DNA of 39,182 nucleotides from Usitatibacter sp035624355 (GCA_035624355.1 DASPRQ010000088.1:1-39182), one strand, 5' to 3'; numbered from the stretch's first letter, positions 9,373-17,761 are shown. Translations and numbers: made by a program. The notes: generated from the letters alone by a model not told the origin.

Positions 9373-9417
9373 CGGCCCCGCGAAGCCTCCCCAGGAGCGC
9401 GCGGGGCCGTTTCGTTT
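9373..9417 (+). terminator. Rho-independent terminator between rpsO and pnp
   Basis: CGGCCCCGCG (9373-9382) pairs perfectly with CGCGGGGCCG (9400-9409), ten base pairs, followed by TTTCGTTT. The loop can form a small inner stem (CCT/AGG). A terminator at this position between rpsO and pnp is also known in E. coli, where part of the transcription reads through into pnp. Confidence 0.85.
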
Positions 9418-9496
9418 CCGGCGACCTTCCACCCGCGGCGCGCAGGGCAGACGCGCAGTTCCCCCGCTCCCGCGCCCAGATGAACAGGACGACATC

Positions 9497-11635
9497 GTGA
9501 AATCGATCAAGAAGACATTTTCCTTCGGGCGCCACCAGGTGACGCTGGAGACGGGCGAGATCGCGCGCCAGGCCGACGGCGCCGTGCTGGTGACCATGGA
9601 CGACACCGTGGTGCTCGTCTCCTGCGTCGGACGCAGGGACGTGAAGCCGGGCCAGGACTTCTTCCCGCTCACCGTGGACTACCAGGAGAAGACCTACGCC
9701 GCGGGGCGCATCCCGGGCGGCTTCTTCAAGCGCGAAGGACGGCCCTCCGAGAAGGAGATCCTCACCTCGCGCCTCATCGACCGGCCGCTGCGCCCGCTCT
9801 TCCCCGACGGGTTCTACAACGAGGTGCAGGTAATCGCCACCGTGCTGTCGATCAACCCCGAGGTCGATTCCGACATCCCGGCGATGATCGGCGCCTCGGC
9901 CGCGGTCACGCTCTCGGGCATCCCTTTCGAGGGACCGATCGGCGCGGCGCGCGTGGGCTACCTGGACGGCGAGTACGTGCTCAACCCGACCAAGACCGAG
10001 CTCGAGACCTCGAAGCTGAACCTCGTGGTGGCGGGCACCGAGCAGGCGGTGCTGATGGTCGAGTCGGAGGCCATGGAGCTGCCCGAGGACGTGATGCTGG
10101 GCGCGGTGATGTTCGGCCACGAGCAGATGCAGGCGGCGATCCGCGCGATCAACGAGCTCGCCGACGAGGGCGGCAAGGACGACTGGGACTGGGAGCCGCC
10201 GCAGCCCGACACGGCGCTCATCGAGCGCATCCGCGCGATCGCGGAAGCCGGGATCAACGAGGCGTACCGCACCAAGTCGAAGTCGCTGCGCAGCGAGAGG
10301 CTCGATTCGATCAAGGCGAAGGTGCTCGACGACCTCGTGGCGAGCGCCGAGGCGCCGGCCGACGCGAACGTCGTGCGCGGCATCGTGCACGACATGGAAG
10401 CGAAGATCGTGCGCGGCCAGATCCTGAACGGCGAGCCGCGCATCGACGGCCGCAACACGCGCACCGTGCGCCCGATCTCGATCCGCCCGACGCTGCTGCC
10501 GCGCGTGCACGGCTCGGTGCTCTTCACCCGGGGCGAGACCCAGGCCATCGTCACCACGACGCTCGGCACCGGCCAGGACGAGCAGATCATCGACGCGCTG
10601 CAGGGCGAGTACACCGAGCGCTTCATGCTGCACTACAACTTCCCGCCGTTCTCCACGGGCGAGACGGGCCGCGTGGGCTCGCCCAAGCGCCGCGAGATCG
10701 GCCACGGGCGGCTCGCCAAGCGGGCGCTGCTCGCTGTTCTGCCGTCGAAGGAGGAGTTCGGCTACACGCTGCGGGTGGTCTCGGAGATCACGGAATCGAA
10801 CGGCTCGTCCTCGATGGCGAGCGTGTGCGGCGGGTGCCTGTCGCTCATGGACGCGGGCGTGCCGCTCAAGGGCCACGTGGCGGGCATCGCGATGGGCCTC
10901 ATCAAGGAGGGCAGCCGCTTCGCGGTGCTCACCGACATCCTCGGCGACGAGGACCACCTGGGCGACATGGACTTCAAGGTGGCCGGCACCCAGCGCGGCG
11001 TGACGGCCCTGCAGATGGACATCAAGATCAACGGCATCACGCGCGAGATCATGAAGGTCGCGCTCGACCAGGCTAAGGAAGGGCGCATGCACATCCTCGG
11101 CATCATGAAGCAGGCGGTGCCGGGCCCGCGCGAGGACCTCTCGACCTACGCGCCGCGCGTCATGAAGATGAAGATCAACCCCGACAAGATCCGCGAGGTG
11201 ATCGGCAAGGGGGGCAGCGTCATCCAGGCGCTCACCCGGGAGACCGGCACCACGATCGACATCGAGGACGACGGCACCATCTCCATCGCGTGCCTGTCGC
11301 AGGAGGCAGGGCAGGCGGCCATGGACCGCATCCGCCAGATCACGGCGGAGGTGGAGGTGGGCAAGGTCTACGAGGGGCCGGTGCTGCGCCTGCTGGATTT
11401 CGGCGCGATCGTGCAGCTCCTGCCGGGCAAGGACGGGCTGCTCCACATCTCGCAGATCGCCCACGAGCGCGTGAACGCGGTCTCCGATTACCTCAAGGAA
11501 GGCCAGGTCGTGAAGGTCAAGGTGCTCGAGGCCGACGACAAGGGGCGCGTGAGGCTCTCGCGCAAGGCCCTGCTCGAGCCGCCCAAGAAGGAGGAGTCGC
11601 CCCCGCCCGCGCCCGCGGAGTCGGCGCAGCAGTAG
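9497..11635 (+). CDS. pnp: Polyribonucleotide nucleotidyltransferase (PNPase)
   Basis: PNPase degrades RNA 3' to 5' by phosphorolysis, and with RNase E forms part of the degradosome. The 712-residue protein has RNase PH domain 1 (about 10-145), an alpha-helical linker, RNase PH domain 2 (about 325-460, including LFTRGETQAIVTTTLGT and SSMASVCGGCLSLMDAGVP), KH (VIGKGGSVIQALTRETG) and S1 (GPVLRLLDFGAIVQLLPG, GLLHISQIAHERV). The start is a GTG at 9497; AGGACGA about six bases upstream serves as ribosome-binding site, and no in-frame ATG lies nearby. The short Pro/Ala/Ser tail after the S1 domain is usual. In E. coli PNPase represses its own mRNA after RNase III cleavage of the rpsO-pnp hairpin; the hairpin here could serve this. 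Confidence 0.97.
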   Translation: MKSIKKTFSFGRHQVTLETGEIARQADGAVLVTMDDTVVLVSCVGRRDVKPGQDFFPLTVDYQEKTYAAGRIPGGFFKREGRPSEKEILTSRLIDRPLRPLFPDGFYNEVQVIATVLSINPEVDSDIPAMIGASAAVTLSGIPFEGPIGAARVGYLDGEYVLNPTKTELETSKLNLVVAGTEQAVLMVESEAMELPEDVMLGAVMFGHEQMQAAIRAINELADEGGKDDWDWEPPQPDTALIERIRAIAEAGINEAYRTKSKSLRSERLDSIKAKVLDDLVASAEAPADANVVRGIVHDMEAKIVRGQILNGEPRIDGRNTRTVRPISIRPTLLPRVHGSVLFTRGETQAIVTTTLGTGQDEQIIDALQGEYTERFMLHYNFPPFSTGETGRVGSPKRREIGHGRLAKRALLAVLPSKEEFGYTLRVVSEITESNGSSSMASVCGGCLSLMDAGVPLKGHVAGIAMGLIKEGSRFAVLTDILGDEDHLGDMDFKVAGTQRGVTALQMDIKINGITREIMKVALDQAKEGRMHILGIMKQAVPGPREDLSTYAPRVMKMKINPDKIREVIGKGGSVIQALTRETGTTIDIEDDGTISIACLSQEAGQAAMDRIRQITAEVEVGKVYEGPVLRLLDFGAIVQLLPGKDGLLHISQIAHERVNAVSDYLKEGQVVKVKVLEADDKGRVRLSRKALLEPPKKEESPPPAPAESAQQ

Positions 11636-11655
11636 CGCGCCGTGCGGTCCGCGGT

Positions 11656-11671
11656 CCCCAACCTGTTGGGG
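11656..11671 (+). repeat. Hairpin between pnp and tRNA-Pro (copy 2 of a paired element)
   Basis: CCCCAA (11656-11661) pairs with TTGGGG (11666-11671) around CCTG. Compared with the copy at 4992-5007, the closing pair changes from G-C to A-T on both arms while GGT before and GGGGCT after are kept. Its right arm overlaps the candidate tRNA -35 box. Confidence 0.6.
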
Positions 11672-11695
11672 CTGCCGGACTTGTGAGGGTAAAAT
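11666..11695 (+). promoter_or_regulatory. Candidate promoter for tRNA-Pro and tRNA-Arg
   Basis: TTGGGG (11666-11671) and TAAAAT (11690-11695) are 18 bases apart. A start near 11702 would precede the tRNA-Pro 5' end by only a few bases, as is normal for tRNA promoters. The -35 match is weak. Confidence 0.5.
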
Positions 11696-11704
11696 CCTCG
11701 CCAC

Positions 11705-11781
11705 CGGGGTGTAGCGCAGTCTGGTAGCGCACTTGCTTTGGGAGCAAGATGTCGGGGGTTCGAATCCCTCCACCCCGACCA
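11705..11781 (+). tRNA. tRNA-Pro (anticodon TGG)
   Basis: The 77-base cloverleaf has acceptor arms CGGGGTG and CACCCCG, an anticodon stem CTTGC/GCAAG around TTTGGGA (anticodon TGG at 11739-11741), and the T-loop TTCGAAT. The 3' CCA is encoded. It sits 14 bases before tRNA-Arg, so the two are probably made as one transcript. TGG can read all four proline codons when modified. Confidence 0.97.
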
Positions 11782-11795
11782 CAGGATTCGGGAAG

Positions 11796-11872
11796 GCGCC
11801 CGTAGCTCATCCGGATAGAGCACCGGCCTTCTAAGCCGGGGGTAACAGGTTCGAATCCTGTCGGGCGCGCCA
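11796..11872 (+). tRNA. tRNA-Arg (anticodon TCT)
   Basis: The 77-base cloverleaf has acceptor arms GCGCCCG and CGGGCGC, an anticodon stem CCGGC/GCCGG around CTTCTAA (anticodon TCT at 11830-11832), the T-loop TTCGAAT and an encoded CCA. It reads AGA/AGG codons, which are rare in GC-rich genomes. No integrase or duplicated 3' end was seen beside it. Confidence 0.97.
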
Positions 11873-11907
11873 AGATCCGGGGCGCCTTTTCCGGCCCGCG
11901 TCTGCGG

Positions 11908-11913
11908 TAGAGT
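11908..11913 (+). promoter_or_regulatory. -10 box placed for a leaderless MalT-like regulator mRNA
   Basis: TAGAGT at 11908-11913 is followed by seven bases and the ATG at 11921, so transcription would start at or next to the start codon. No Shine-Dalgarno sequence is present between them. No clear -35 hexamer is visible. Confidence 0.35.
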
Positions 11914-11920
11914 CGCGCTG

Positions 11921-14665
11921 ATGAGCGCCACCGAGAGGAAAGCGCGCAGGAGGAGAGGCCCCGACGCAGCGCCGACTGCCGGCGCGAGCGGCGCTCCTTC
12001 CACGCGCCTTTTCCAGGCGAAGCTCAGGCCTCCGGTCGTTCGGGAGGACGTGCTCGCGCGCGCGACGCTGCAGGCGAGCGATCGGCTGCGCGCGGCGCGC
12101 CTCGTGCTCATGAGCGCCCCGGCCGGGTTCGGAAAGACGACGGTGCTCTGCCAGTACGAGCAGGCGCTGCGCAAGGCCGGGGTGAGCACGGCCTGGCTCA
12201 CCCTCGACGTGGAGGACAACGATCCGGCGCGCTTCTCGGCGTACCTGCGTGCGGCCCTGGCGCCGGTCCTCGAGGCGGCGGCCAAGGGCGCGCGGGCCGT
12301 CGAGACCCCCGGCGACCGGGGCGCCGTGATCGGGGATACGCTCGACCTGATCGACTCGCTCGCTTCCCCGGAACGGCCTCTCGCGATCTTCCTCGACGAT
12401 TTCGAGCACGTCGCGGGCAACACGGAAGTCCGCACGCTCGTCGCGCGCCTGCTGCACACGCTGGGCCCGAAGCAGCAGCTCGTGCTCGGCACGCGCGCGG
12501 TCCCCGACCTCGGCCTCGCGCGGCTGCGCGCGGGCGGGCAGGTGGTGGACGTGGGCCTCGACAAGCTGCGCTTCAGCCTCGAGGAATCGCGCCGGTTCCT
12601 GCGCGCGGCGATCCCGGGGCTCGCGGAAGACGACGTGGTGTTCCTGCACGAGCGCAGCGAAGGGTGGCCCGCGGCGCTTCAGCTCGCGGTCCTCGCGTTG
12701 CGCGATTCGCCCCAGGCGGCCATCCGCCTTCGCGAATTCGGCGGCTCGCGTGCCGAGGTCGCCGAATACCTCGCCGCGGAGGTTCTCGCGGGGCTCGCGC
12801 CGGACCTGCGCGAGTTCGCCATTCGCACGAGCGTTCTCGACAGCTTCTGCGCGGAGCTATGCGACGAGGTCACGGCGATGCCCGGGGGCGCGGCCTACAT
12901 CGAGCGCGTGGCGCGCGCCAACCTCTTCCTCGTCGCGATCGACGCGGAGCGGCGCTGGTTCCGCTATCACGCGCTGTGCCGGGAGTTCCTGCGCGCCGAG
13001 CTCGAGCGCACCGAGGCCTCGCTCGTCCCGGAGCTCTCGCGGCGCGCCGCGCGCTGGCTCGAGGCCAACGGCCGGCAGGCCGAGGCGGTCGAGCACGCGC
13101 TCAAGTCCGGCGACCAGGACCTCGCCGCCCGGATCATGGACGAATGCGCGACCGAGGCGCTCCACGAAGGCCAGATCGCCACCGTGCTGCGTTGGACGGC
13201 GGGCCTCAGCGAGGAGCGCCTCGCCGCGCATCCCACGCTTCACTTCAATGCCGCCCTCGTGAACGTCGTGAGCCACCGCTACGCCGAGGCGCAGCGCCTC
13301 ATCGATTCGATCGGCGCGGGGACGAGCGGGGCGCCCGACCTCAGGCGCCGCAACGTTCTCATGCTGCGCTTCAACCTGGTCATCTGGGCCGACCAGCTGG
13401 ACCAGCTTCGCGACGTGCTCGCGCAGGCCGCGGCCGTGTTCTCCACGGCCGACGGCTGGGTGTACTCGTCGATGCTCAACTGCGTGGGATACCTCGGCTA
13501 CATCGAAGGAAGCGCCGAAAGGGCCCGGACGGGGCTCGCCGCGTCCAAGGCCGCGCCGCACCATCGCGACAACTCGGTCGTGCGCGCGTACACGGAAGGG
13601 ATCTACGCGATGGTGCACCTCGCGCGCGGCGAGCTGCGCGACGCCGCGCAGGTCTCGGCGGCGGAGCTCGACCGGCTGGCGGCGGCCGGAAACGTCTACG
13701 GAACCCCCGCCGCGATCGTGGCGACGGCGCTCGCCGACGCGCATTTCGAGCGCAACGAGGTCGCCGCGGCGCGCGTGCTGCTCGACGAGCACATCGACGT
13801 CGTCGGGGAAAGCTGCATTCCGGACCTGATCATCTGCGCGTTCGTCGATCGCTCGCGCATCGCGCGCCTCGAAGGGCAGCCGCAAGTGGCCGACGAGCTC
13901 CTCGGACGGCTGCAGCGCCTGGGCGAGGAGCGGGGGCTCTCGCGCCTCGTGGCCACCGCGCTCTTCGAGAAATCGCGCGTGGCGCTCACCGAGGGGCGTC
14001 TCGAGACCGCCACGAGCCACGTGCGCGACGGTGCGGCCTATCCGTTCTGGGGCCGGCCGGTCTTCCGCGGCAGCTTCGGCAGCGACCTCGAGAATCCCGA
14101 CGTCGCGCTCGCGCGGCTCGACCTCTTCCGCGGCGGCACCGGGGCCGTGGCTCCGCTCGAGGCCCACATCGCGGCCGCCGAGGCCGCCGGGCGCACGCGC
14201 CGGGCGATCAAGCTGCGCGGGCTGCGCGCCCAGGCGCTGTGGGTGAGCGGCCAGCGCCGCCCGGCGTTGCGCGAGCTGCGCCGCGTCCTCCTCGATGCCG
14301 CGCCCGAGGCCCTGGTGCGCGCGCTCGCCGACGAGCCCTGGGTGCTGCGCGACATGCTCGAGAATCTCGCGGGCGAGGCGGCGGTCGCCCCGTTCGGCAA
14401 GCGCGTCGCCGAGGCCTGCGGGCCCTTGCGCGATGCGGCCGGCGCGCGCGATGCCGCGGCCGACTCCGCGCAGGTGCTCAGCGACCGCGAGATCGAGGTG
14501 CTCGCGCGCTTGGCGCAGGGGCTGTCGAACAAGCAGATCGCGGCGGAACTGTCGCGCTCGGAAGCGACGGTGGCCACGCATTTGCGCAGGATCTACGGCA
14601 AGCTCGGCGCGCACACGCGCACGCAGGCCATCGCCATCGCGCGGCGCAGCGGCCTCATCTCCTAG
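11921..14665 (+). CDS. MalT-like LuxR-family transcriptional regulator (STAND ATPase)
   Basis: This large regulator (914 residues) has the MalT layout: an N-terminal nucleotide-binding domain with Walker A APAGFGKTT (about residues 66-74) and a probable Walker B AIFLDDFEHV (about 150), a central helical, TPR-like sensor region (about 400-830), and a C-terminal LuxR helix-turn-helix from residue 853 (LSDREIEVLARLAQGLSNKQ, then ATHLRRIYGKLGAHTRTQA). In this class an inducer and ATP drive self-assembly and promoter activation. The opening TRLFQAKLRPPVV is typical of the group. It is transcribed toward the AraC gene; the two stop codons overlap in one CTAG. Its targets are unknown; the neighbouring catabolic genes are the natural candidates. 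Confidence 0.9.
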   Translation: MSATERKARRRRGPDAAPTAGASGAPSTRLFQAKLRPPVVREDVLARATLQASDRLRAARLVLMSAPAGFGKTTVLCQYEQALRKAGVSTAWLTLDVEDNDPARFSAYLRAALAPVLEAAAKGARAVETPGDRGAVIGDTLDLIDSLASPERPLAIFLDDFEHVAGNTEVRTLVARLLHTLGPKQQLVLGTRAVPDLGLARLRAGGQVVDVGLDKLRFSLEESRRFLRAAIPGLAEDDVVFLHERSEGWPAALQLAVLALRDSPQAAIRLREFGGSRAEVAEYLAAEVLAGLAPDLREFAIRTSVLDSFCAELCDEVTAMPGGAAYIERVARANLFLVAIDAERRWFRYHALCREFLRAELERTEASLVPELSRRAARWLEANGRQAEAVEHALKSGDQDLAARIMDECATEALHEGQIATVLRWTAGLSEERLAAHPTLHFNAALVNVVSHRYAEAQRLIDSIGAGTSGAPDLRRRNVLMLRFNLVIWADQLDQLRDVLAQAAAVFSTADGWVYSSMLNCVGYLGYIEGSAERARTGLAASKAAPHHRDNSVVRAYTEGIYAMVHLARGELRDAAQVSAAELDRLAAAGNVYGTPAAIVATALADAHFERNEVAAARVLLDEHIDVVGESCIPDLIICAFVDRSRIARLEGQPQVADELLGRLQRLGEERGLSRLVATALFEKSRVALTEGRLETATSHVRDGAAYPFWGRPVFRGSFGSDLENPDVALARLDLFRGGTGAVAPLEAHIAAAEAAGRTRRAIKLRGLRAQALWVSGQRRPALRELRRVLLDAAPEALVRALADEPWVLRDMLENLAGEAAVAPFGKRVAEACGPLRDAAGARDAAADSAQVLSDREIEVLARLAQGLSNKQIAAELSRSEATVATHLRRIYGKLGAHTRTQAIAIARRSGLIS

Positions 14666-15681
14666 TGGGGCGCGGCACCCGGGCTCTTGTCGCGCGAGCG
14701 CCAGCGCGCCGGCGACGTCCCGAACTGCGCGACGAACCACCGCGTGAAGGAGCTCGGGAAGTTGTAGCCCAGCAGCTCGCCCACCTGCGTGATCGAGTAC
14801 GCGGGATTCTCGAGATAGCGCAGCGCGAGCTCGCGGCGCGCGTCGTTCAGCAGCTCCGAGAAGCTCTCGCCCGACTCGTCGAGCCTGCGCTGCAGGGCGC
14901 GGGGATTGGTTCCCAGCGCCTGGGCCACCTGCTCGATCGAGGCGCGGCCCTGGGGAAGCAGCAGGTAGATCGAGCGGCGCACGTCGTGCGCGAGGCCCGC
15001 CGCCCGCGCCCCCGGCAACGATTCCACGTAACGCTTCGCATGGTCGGCCATCGCCGGGTCGGCGGCGGGATTGGGGCGGTCGACGTCGGCGGCGTCGCAG
15101 ACGATGCCGTTGAAGTCGCCGCCGAACTGCACATGCGGCCCGAAGATGCGGTGGTGCACCCGCAGGTCGGGAGGCGCGGCGTGGGCGAACTGCACGCGCC
15201 GCGGGTGCCATTGGGGCCCCAGCAGCGCGCGGAACAGCCGGAACATCACGCCGATCGCGAGCTCGATCGACTGGCGGGAGCGGGTCGCCGCCTCGCCGAC
15301 CAGCTCCTCGCGCACGATCACGAGCTCGCCCGTGTCCTCGATCGCGAGCGACAGCGAGTCGTTGAGCATGTGGCGGTAGCGGATGATCGCGGCCAGCGCC
15401 TCGCGCAGGGTGCGCTGGTGCATGAGCAGCAGGCTGATCGCGCCGAAGTCGGACATGCGCCAGGACTCGGCCATCTCCAGGCCGAAGGTGAGGCAGCCGG
15501 ACCGGCGCGCCGACTCCTCGAGGAGCCCCACCACGCCCTCCGTCGAGATGCGCAGGTCGGGGTTGGCGAGGAACGCGGGGTTGAGCCCGGCGGCCCGCAT
15601 CATCGCCTGCGGGTCGAGCCCGTGGCGGCGGGCGACTTCCGCGTAGTTGCCCAGCGAGGCGGAGCGGACGAATGCGGCCAT
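14662..15681 (-). CDS. AraC-family transcriptional regulator with arabinose-binding-like N-terminal domain
   Basis: The 339-residue protein starts MAAFVRSASLGNYAEVARRH, the usual opening of regulators such as OruR and related AraC proteins. The N-terminal half is the ligand-binding domain (AGLNPAFLANPDLRIS, SLLLMHQRTLREALAAI). The C-terminal 90 residues carry two helix-turn-helix units: RASIEQVAQALGTNPRALQR and NPAYSITQVGELLGYNFPSS, ending FTRWFVAQFGTSPARWR. The frame extends 19 codons upstream to 15738, but that stretch contains the promoter and operator-like repeats, so the ATG at 15681 is preferred. It is divergent from the quinone oxidoreductase gene, which it probably regulates. The inducer is unknown. 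Confidence 0.9.
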   Translation of the reverse strand: MAAFVRSASLGNYAEVARRHGLDPQAMMRAAGLNPAFLANPDLRISTEGVVGLLEESARRSGCLTFGLEMAESWRMSDFGAISLLLMHQRTLREALAAIIRYRHMLNDSLSLAIEDTGELVIVREELVGEAATRSRQSIELAIGVMFRLFRALLGPQWHPRRVQFAHAAPPDLRVHHRIFGPHVQFGGDFNGIVCDAADVDRPNPAADPAMADHAKRYVESLPGARAAGLAHDVRRSIYLLLPQGRASIEQVAQALGTNPRALQRRLDESGESFSELLNDARRELALRYLENPAYSITQVGELLGYNFPSSFTRWFVAQFGTSPARWRSRDKSPGAAPH

Positions 15682-15687
15682 CGCCGA

Positions 15688-15717
15688 TCTATACACGCCT
15701 TTGTCGCGAAATGACAA
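15688..15717 (-). promoter_or_regulatory. Promoter of the AraC-family gene, placed for a leaderless mRNA
   Basis: On the minus strand TTGTCA (15717-15712) and TATAGA (15693-15688) are 18 bases apart, and the ATG at 15681 follows the -10 box after six bases. The -35 box lies within a repeat of AATGACAAG, so the regulator could repress its own gene. Confidence 0.55.
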
Positions 15718-15739
15718 GTCGCGGAATGCGAATGACAAG
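15701..15739. promoter_or_regulatory. AraC-type operator: AATGACAAG direct repeats 21 bp apart
   Basis: AATGACAAG occurs at 15710-15718 and again at 15731-15739, exactly 21 bases (two helical turns) apart, the spacing AraC proteins favour. A second, near-perfect repeat (GTCGCGAAATG at 15703-15713, GTCGCGGAATG at 15718-15728) overlaps, and TTGTC/GACAA forms an inverted repeat at 15701-15717. The site lies between the divergent AraC and oxidoreductase genes. Confidence 0.6.
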
Positions 15740-15816
15740 CGCTTTTGCGGCGCGCCTCCCAGAATCCCTCCCTATCTTTGAACCGGGGCAGGGGCGCCGA
15801 AAGGAGCCGGGAGAGC

Positions 15817-16794
15817 ATGATGGAAAACGCGATTCGGTTTTACGAGACGGGCGGGCCCGATGTGCTGCGCTGGGAAGAAGTCCCGGTCGGCGAGCCCGGG
15901 CCCGGCGAAGCGCGCCTGCGCCACGTGGCGGTCGGGCTCAACTTCGCCGACACCTACTTCCGCACGGGCCTGTATCCGGCCAAGCTTCCCTCGGGAATCG
16001 GGATGGAAGGCTCCGGCGTCGTCGAGGCGGTCGGGCCGGGTGTGACCCACGTGAAGGTAGGCGACCGGGTCGCCTACACCGGAAGCCCCCTGGGCGCGTA
16101 CAGCACCGACCGGGTCATGCCGGCCGCGCCGCTCGTCAAGCTGCCCGAGGAGATCTCGTTCGAGACCGCGGCCGCGATGATGATGCGCGGCCTCACCTCG
16201 GCGTACCTGATGCGCCGCATCTACCCGTGGAAGAAGGGGGACACATTCCTCATCCACGCGGCGGCGGGGGGCGTGGGGCTCATCGTGTGCCAGTGGGCGA
16301 GGATCCTCGGGCTGCACCCGATCGGCACCGTGTCGAGCGAAGAGAAGGCCGAGGTCGCGAAGGCGCACGGCTGCGAGCACGTGATCAACTACAAGCGCGA
16401 GGACTTCGCCAAGCGCGTGCGCGAGCTCACGAACGGCGAGGGCGTCGCGGTCGTGATCGACAGCGTGGGCAAGGACACGTTCGCGGGCTCTCTCGATTCG
16501 CTCCGGCGTCGCGGCCTGCTGGTCGGCGCGGGCACGGCCTCGGGGCCGTTCCCGCCGATCGACGCCATGCAGCTCGCGATCAAGGGCTCGCTCTTCTTCA
16601 CGCGGCCGGCGCTCGCCGACTACATCGCGGACCCCGCTGAGAAGGCCGAGCTCGCGGGCGAGCTCTTCGGCCACGTGGCCGCCGGCCGCATCCGGATCGA
16701 GATCAACCAGCACTACGCGCTCCAGGACGCCGTGCAGGCGCATCGCGACCTGGAGTCGCGCAGGACGACGGGCTCTTCGATCTTCGTCGTCTAG
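15817..16794 (+). CDS. NADPH:quinone oxidoreductase (zeta-crystallin-like, MDR family)
   Basis: This 325-residue protein is a medium-chain dehydrogenase/reductase without the structural or catalytic zinc cysteines, as in E. coli Qor (327 residues). The GroES-like N-terminal half includes VGLNFADTYFRTGLYP and GMEGSGVVEAVGPGV; the Rossmann half has HAAAGGVGLIVCQWA near residue 150. Members reduce quinones or the double bonds of enones using NADPH. AAGGAG at 15801-15806 supports the ATG at 15817; an ATG directly follows at 15820. It is the first gene of a plus-strand run with the dioxygenase, BKACE enzyme, hydrolase and transporter, and lies next to the AraC-type operator. In this setting it might reduce an unsaturated intermediate, which is inference. 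Confidence 0.9.
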   Translation: MMENAIRFYETGGPDVLRWEEVPVGEPGPGEARLRHVAVGLNFADTYFRTGLYPAKLPSGIGMEGSGVVEAVGPGVTHVKVGDRVAYTGSPLGAYSTDRVMPAAPLVKLPEEISFETAAAMMMRGLTSAYLMRRIYPWKKGDTFLIHAAAGGVGLIVCQWARILGLHPIGTVSSEEKAEVAKAHGCEHVINYKREDFAKRVRELTNGEGVAVVIDSVGKDTFAGSLDSLRRRGLLVGAGTASGPFPPIDAMQLAIKGSLFFTRPALADYIADPAEKAELAGELFGHVAAGRIRIEINQHYALQDAVQAHRDLESRRTTGSSIFVV

Positions 16795-16820
16795 CAACGA
16801 ACGCAAAGGAGGAGACGAAC

Positions 16821-17735
16821 ATGACGCAAGCAGCGACCGAAGCGAAGGCCCCCGCCGTCGTGCGGGCGGGCGCGATCCGCGACTCCATCCGCGTCGAGCC
16901 GCTCACCTGCGCGATCGGCGCCGAGGTCTCCAACGTGAGCCTCGCCGACGCGGCCGTCGACGACACGCTGCTCGCGGAGATCCGCGCGCTGTGGCTCAGG
17001 CACCGCGTGCTCTTCTTCCGCGACCAGGACATCACGCGCGCGGAGCACGTCGCGTTCGCGCGGCGCTTCGGCAACCTCGAGGACCATCCGGTGGCCGGCA
17101 GCGACCCCGAGAACCCCGGCCTCGTGCGCATCTACAAGTCGCCCGACAAGCCCAACGACCGCTACGAGAACGCGTGGCACACCGACGCGACCTGGCGCGA
17201 GAAGCCGCCGCTCGGTTGCGTGCTGCGCTGCGTCGAGTGCCCGCCCGTGGGGGGCGACACGATGTGGGCGAACATGGTGCTGGCGTACGAGAAGCTGCCC
17301 GAGACCGTGAAGGCGCAGATCGCCGGGCTTCGGGCGCGCCACAGCATCGAGGCGACCTTCGGCGCGGCGATGCCGATCGAGAAGCGCCTCGCGCTCAAGG
17401 CCCAGTTCCCCGATGCCGAGCACCCGGTGGTGCGCACCCATCCGGAGACGGACGAGAAGATCCTTTTCGTGAACGGGTTCACGACGCACCTCACCAACTA
17501 CCACACGCCCGAGCGCGTGCGCTACGGCCAGGACTACGTGCCGGGCGCGAGCCAGCTGCTGCAGTACCTCATCAGCCAGGCGTTCATCCCCGAATACCAG
17601 GTGCGCTTCCGCTGGAGGAAGAACAGCTTCGCGTTCTGGGACAACCGCTCGACCCAGCACTACGCCGTGATGGACTACCCGCCGTGCCACCGCAAGATGG
17701 AGCGCGCCGGGATCATGGGCGACGCCACCTACTGA
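16821..17735 (+). CDS. TauD/TfdA-family 2-oxoglutarate- and Fe(II)-dependent dioxygenase
   Basis: The 304-residue protein carries the iron-binding facial triad: H120-x-D122 in NAWHTDATW and the distal H280 in STQHYAVMDY, with R291 eleven residues later, the usual 2-oxoglutarate carboxylate ligand. The VLFFRDQDITRAEHVAFARR and DHPVAGSDPENP segments are typical of the TauD/TfdA family. These enzymes hydroxylate a carbon next to a heteroatom, often releasing sulfite, an aldehyde or a phenol. Substrate cannot be inferred from sequence; no sulfonate uptake genes are adjacent, so taurine is not favoured. AAAGGAGGAG gives a strong ribosome-binding site. The BKACE gene follows after 26 bases. Confidence 0.92.
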   Translation: MTQAATEAKAPAVVRAGAIRDSIRVEPLTCAIGAEVSNVSLADAAVDDTLLAEIRALWLRHRVLFFRDQDITRAEHVAFARRFGNLEDHPVAGSDPENPGLVRIYKSPDKPNDRYENAWHTDATWREKPPLGCVLRCVECPPVGGDTMWANMVLAYEKLPETVKAQIAGLRARHSIEATFGAAMPIEKRLALKAQFPDAEHPVVRTHPETDEKILFVNGFTTHLTNYHTPERVRYGQDYVPGASQLLQYLISQAFIPEYQVRFRWRKNSFAFWDNRSTQHYAVMDYPPCHRKMERAGIMGDATY

Positions 17736-17761
17736 CCACGACCTTCCCAGGAGACGGACAC

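Noticed and set aside
9326..11782. 818-codon minus-strand frame across pnp and tRNA-Pro
   Set aside because: Shadow of PNPase that even runs through a tRNA gene.
11862..11890. Terminator formed by GGCGC in tRNA-Arg and GCGCC with four Ts after it
   Set aside because: The left arm is part of the tRNA acceptor stem, so the two structures compete; evidence too weak to call.
11796..11920. tRNA-Arg as an integration site with an att repeat
   Set aside because: No integrase and no second copy of the tRNA 3' end was seen in the window.
12664..15714. 1016-codon plus-strand frame over the MalT-like and AraC genes
   Set aside because: It is a shifted frame of the first gene joined to the antisense of the second; Arg/Ala/Gly-rich with no domain.
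15682..15738. Upstream start for the AraC gene adding 19 residues
   Set aside because: The extra codons cover the promoter and operator repeats, and homologues of this type begin at MAAFVR-like sequences.
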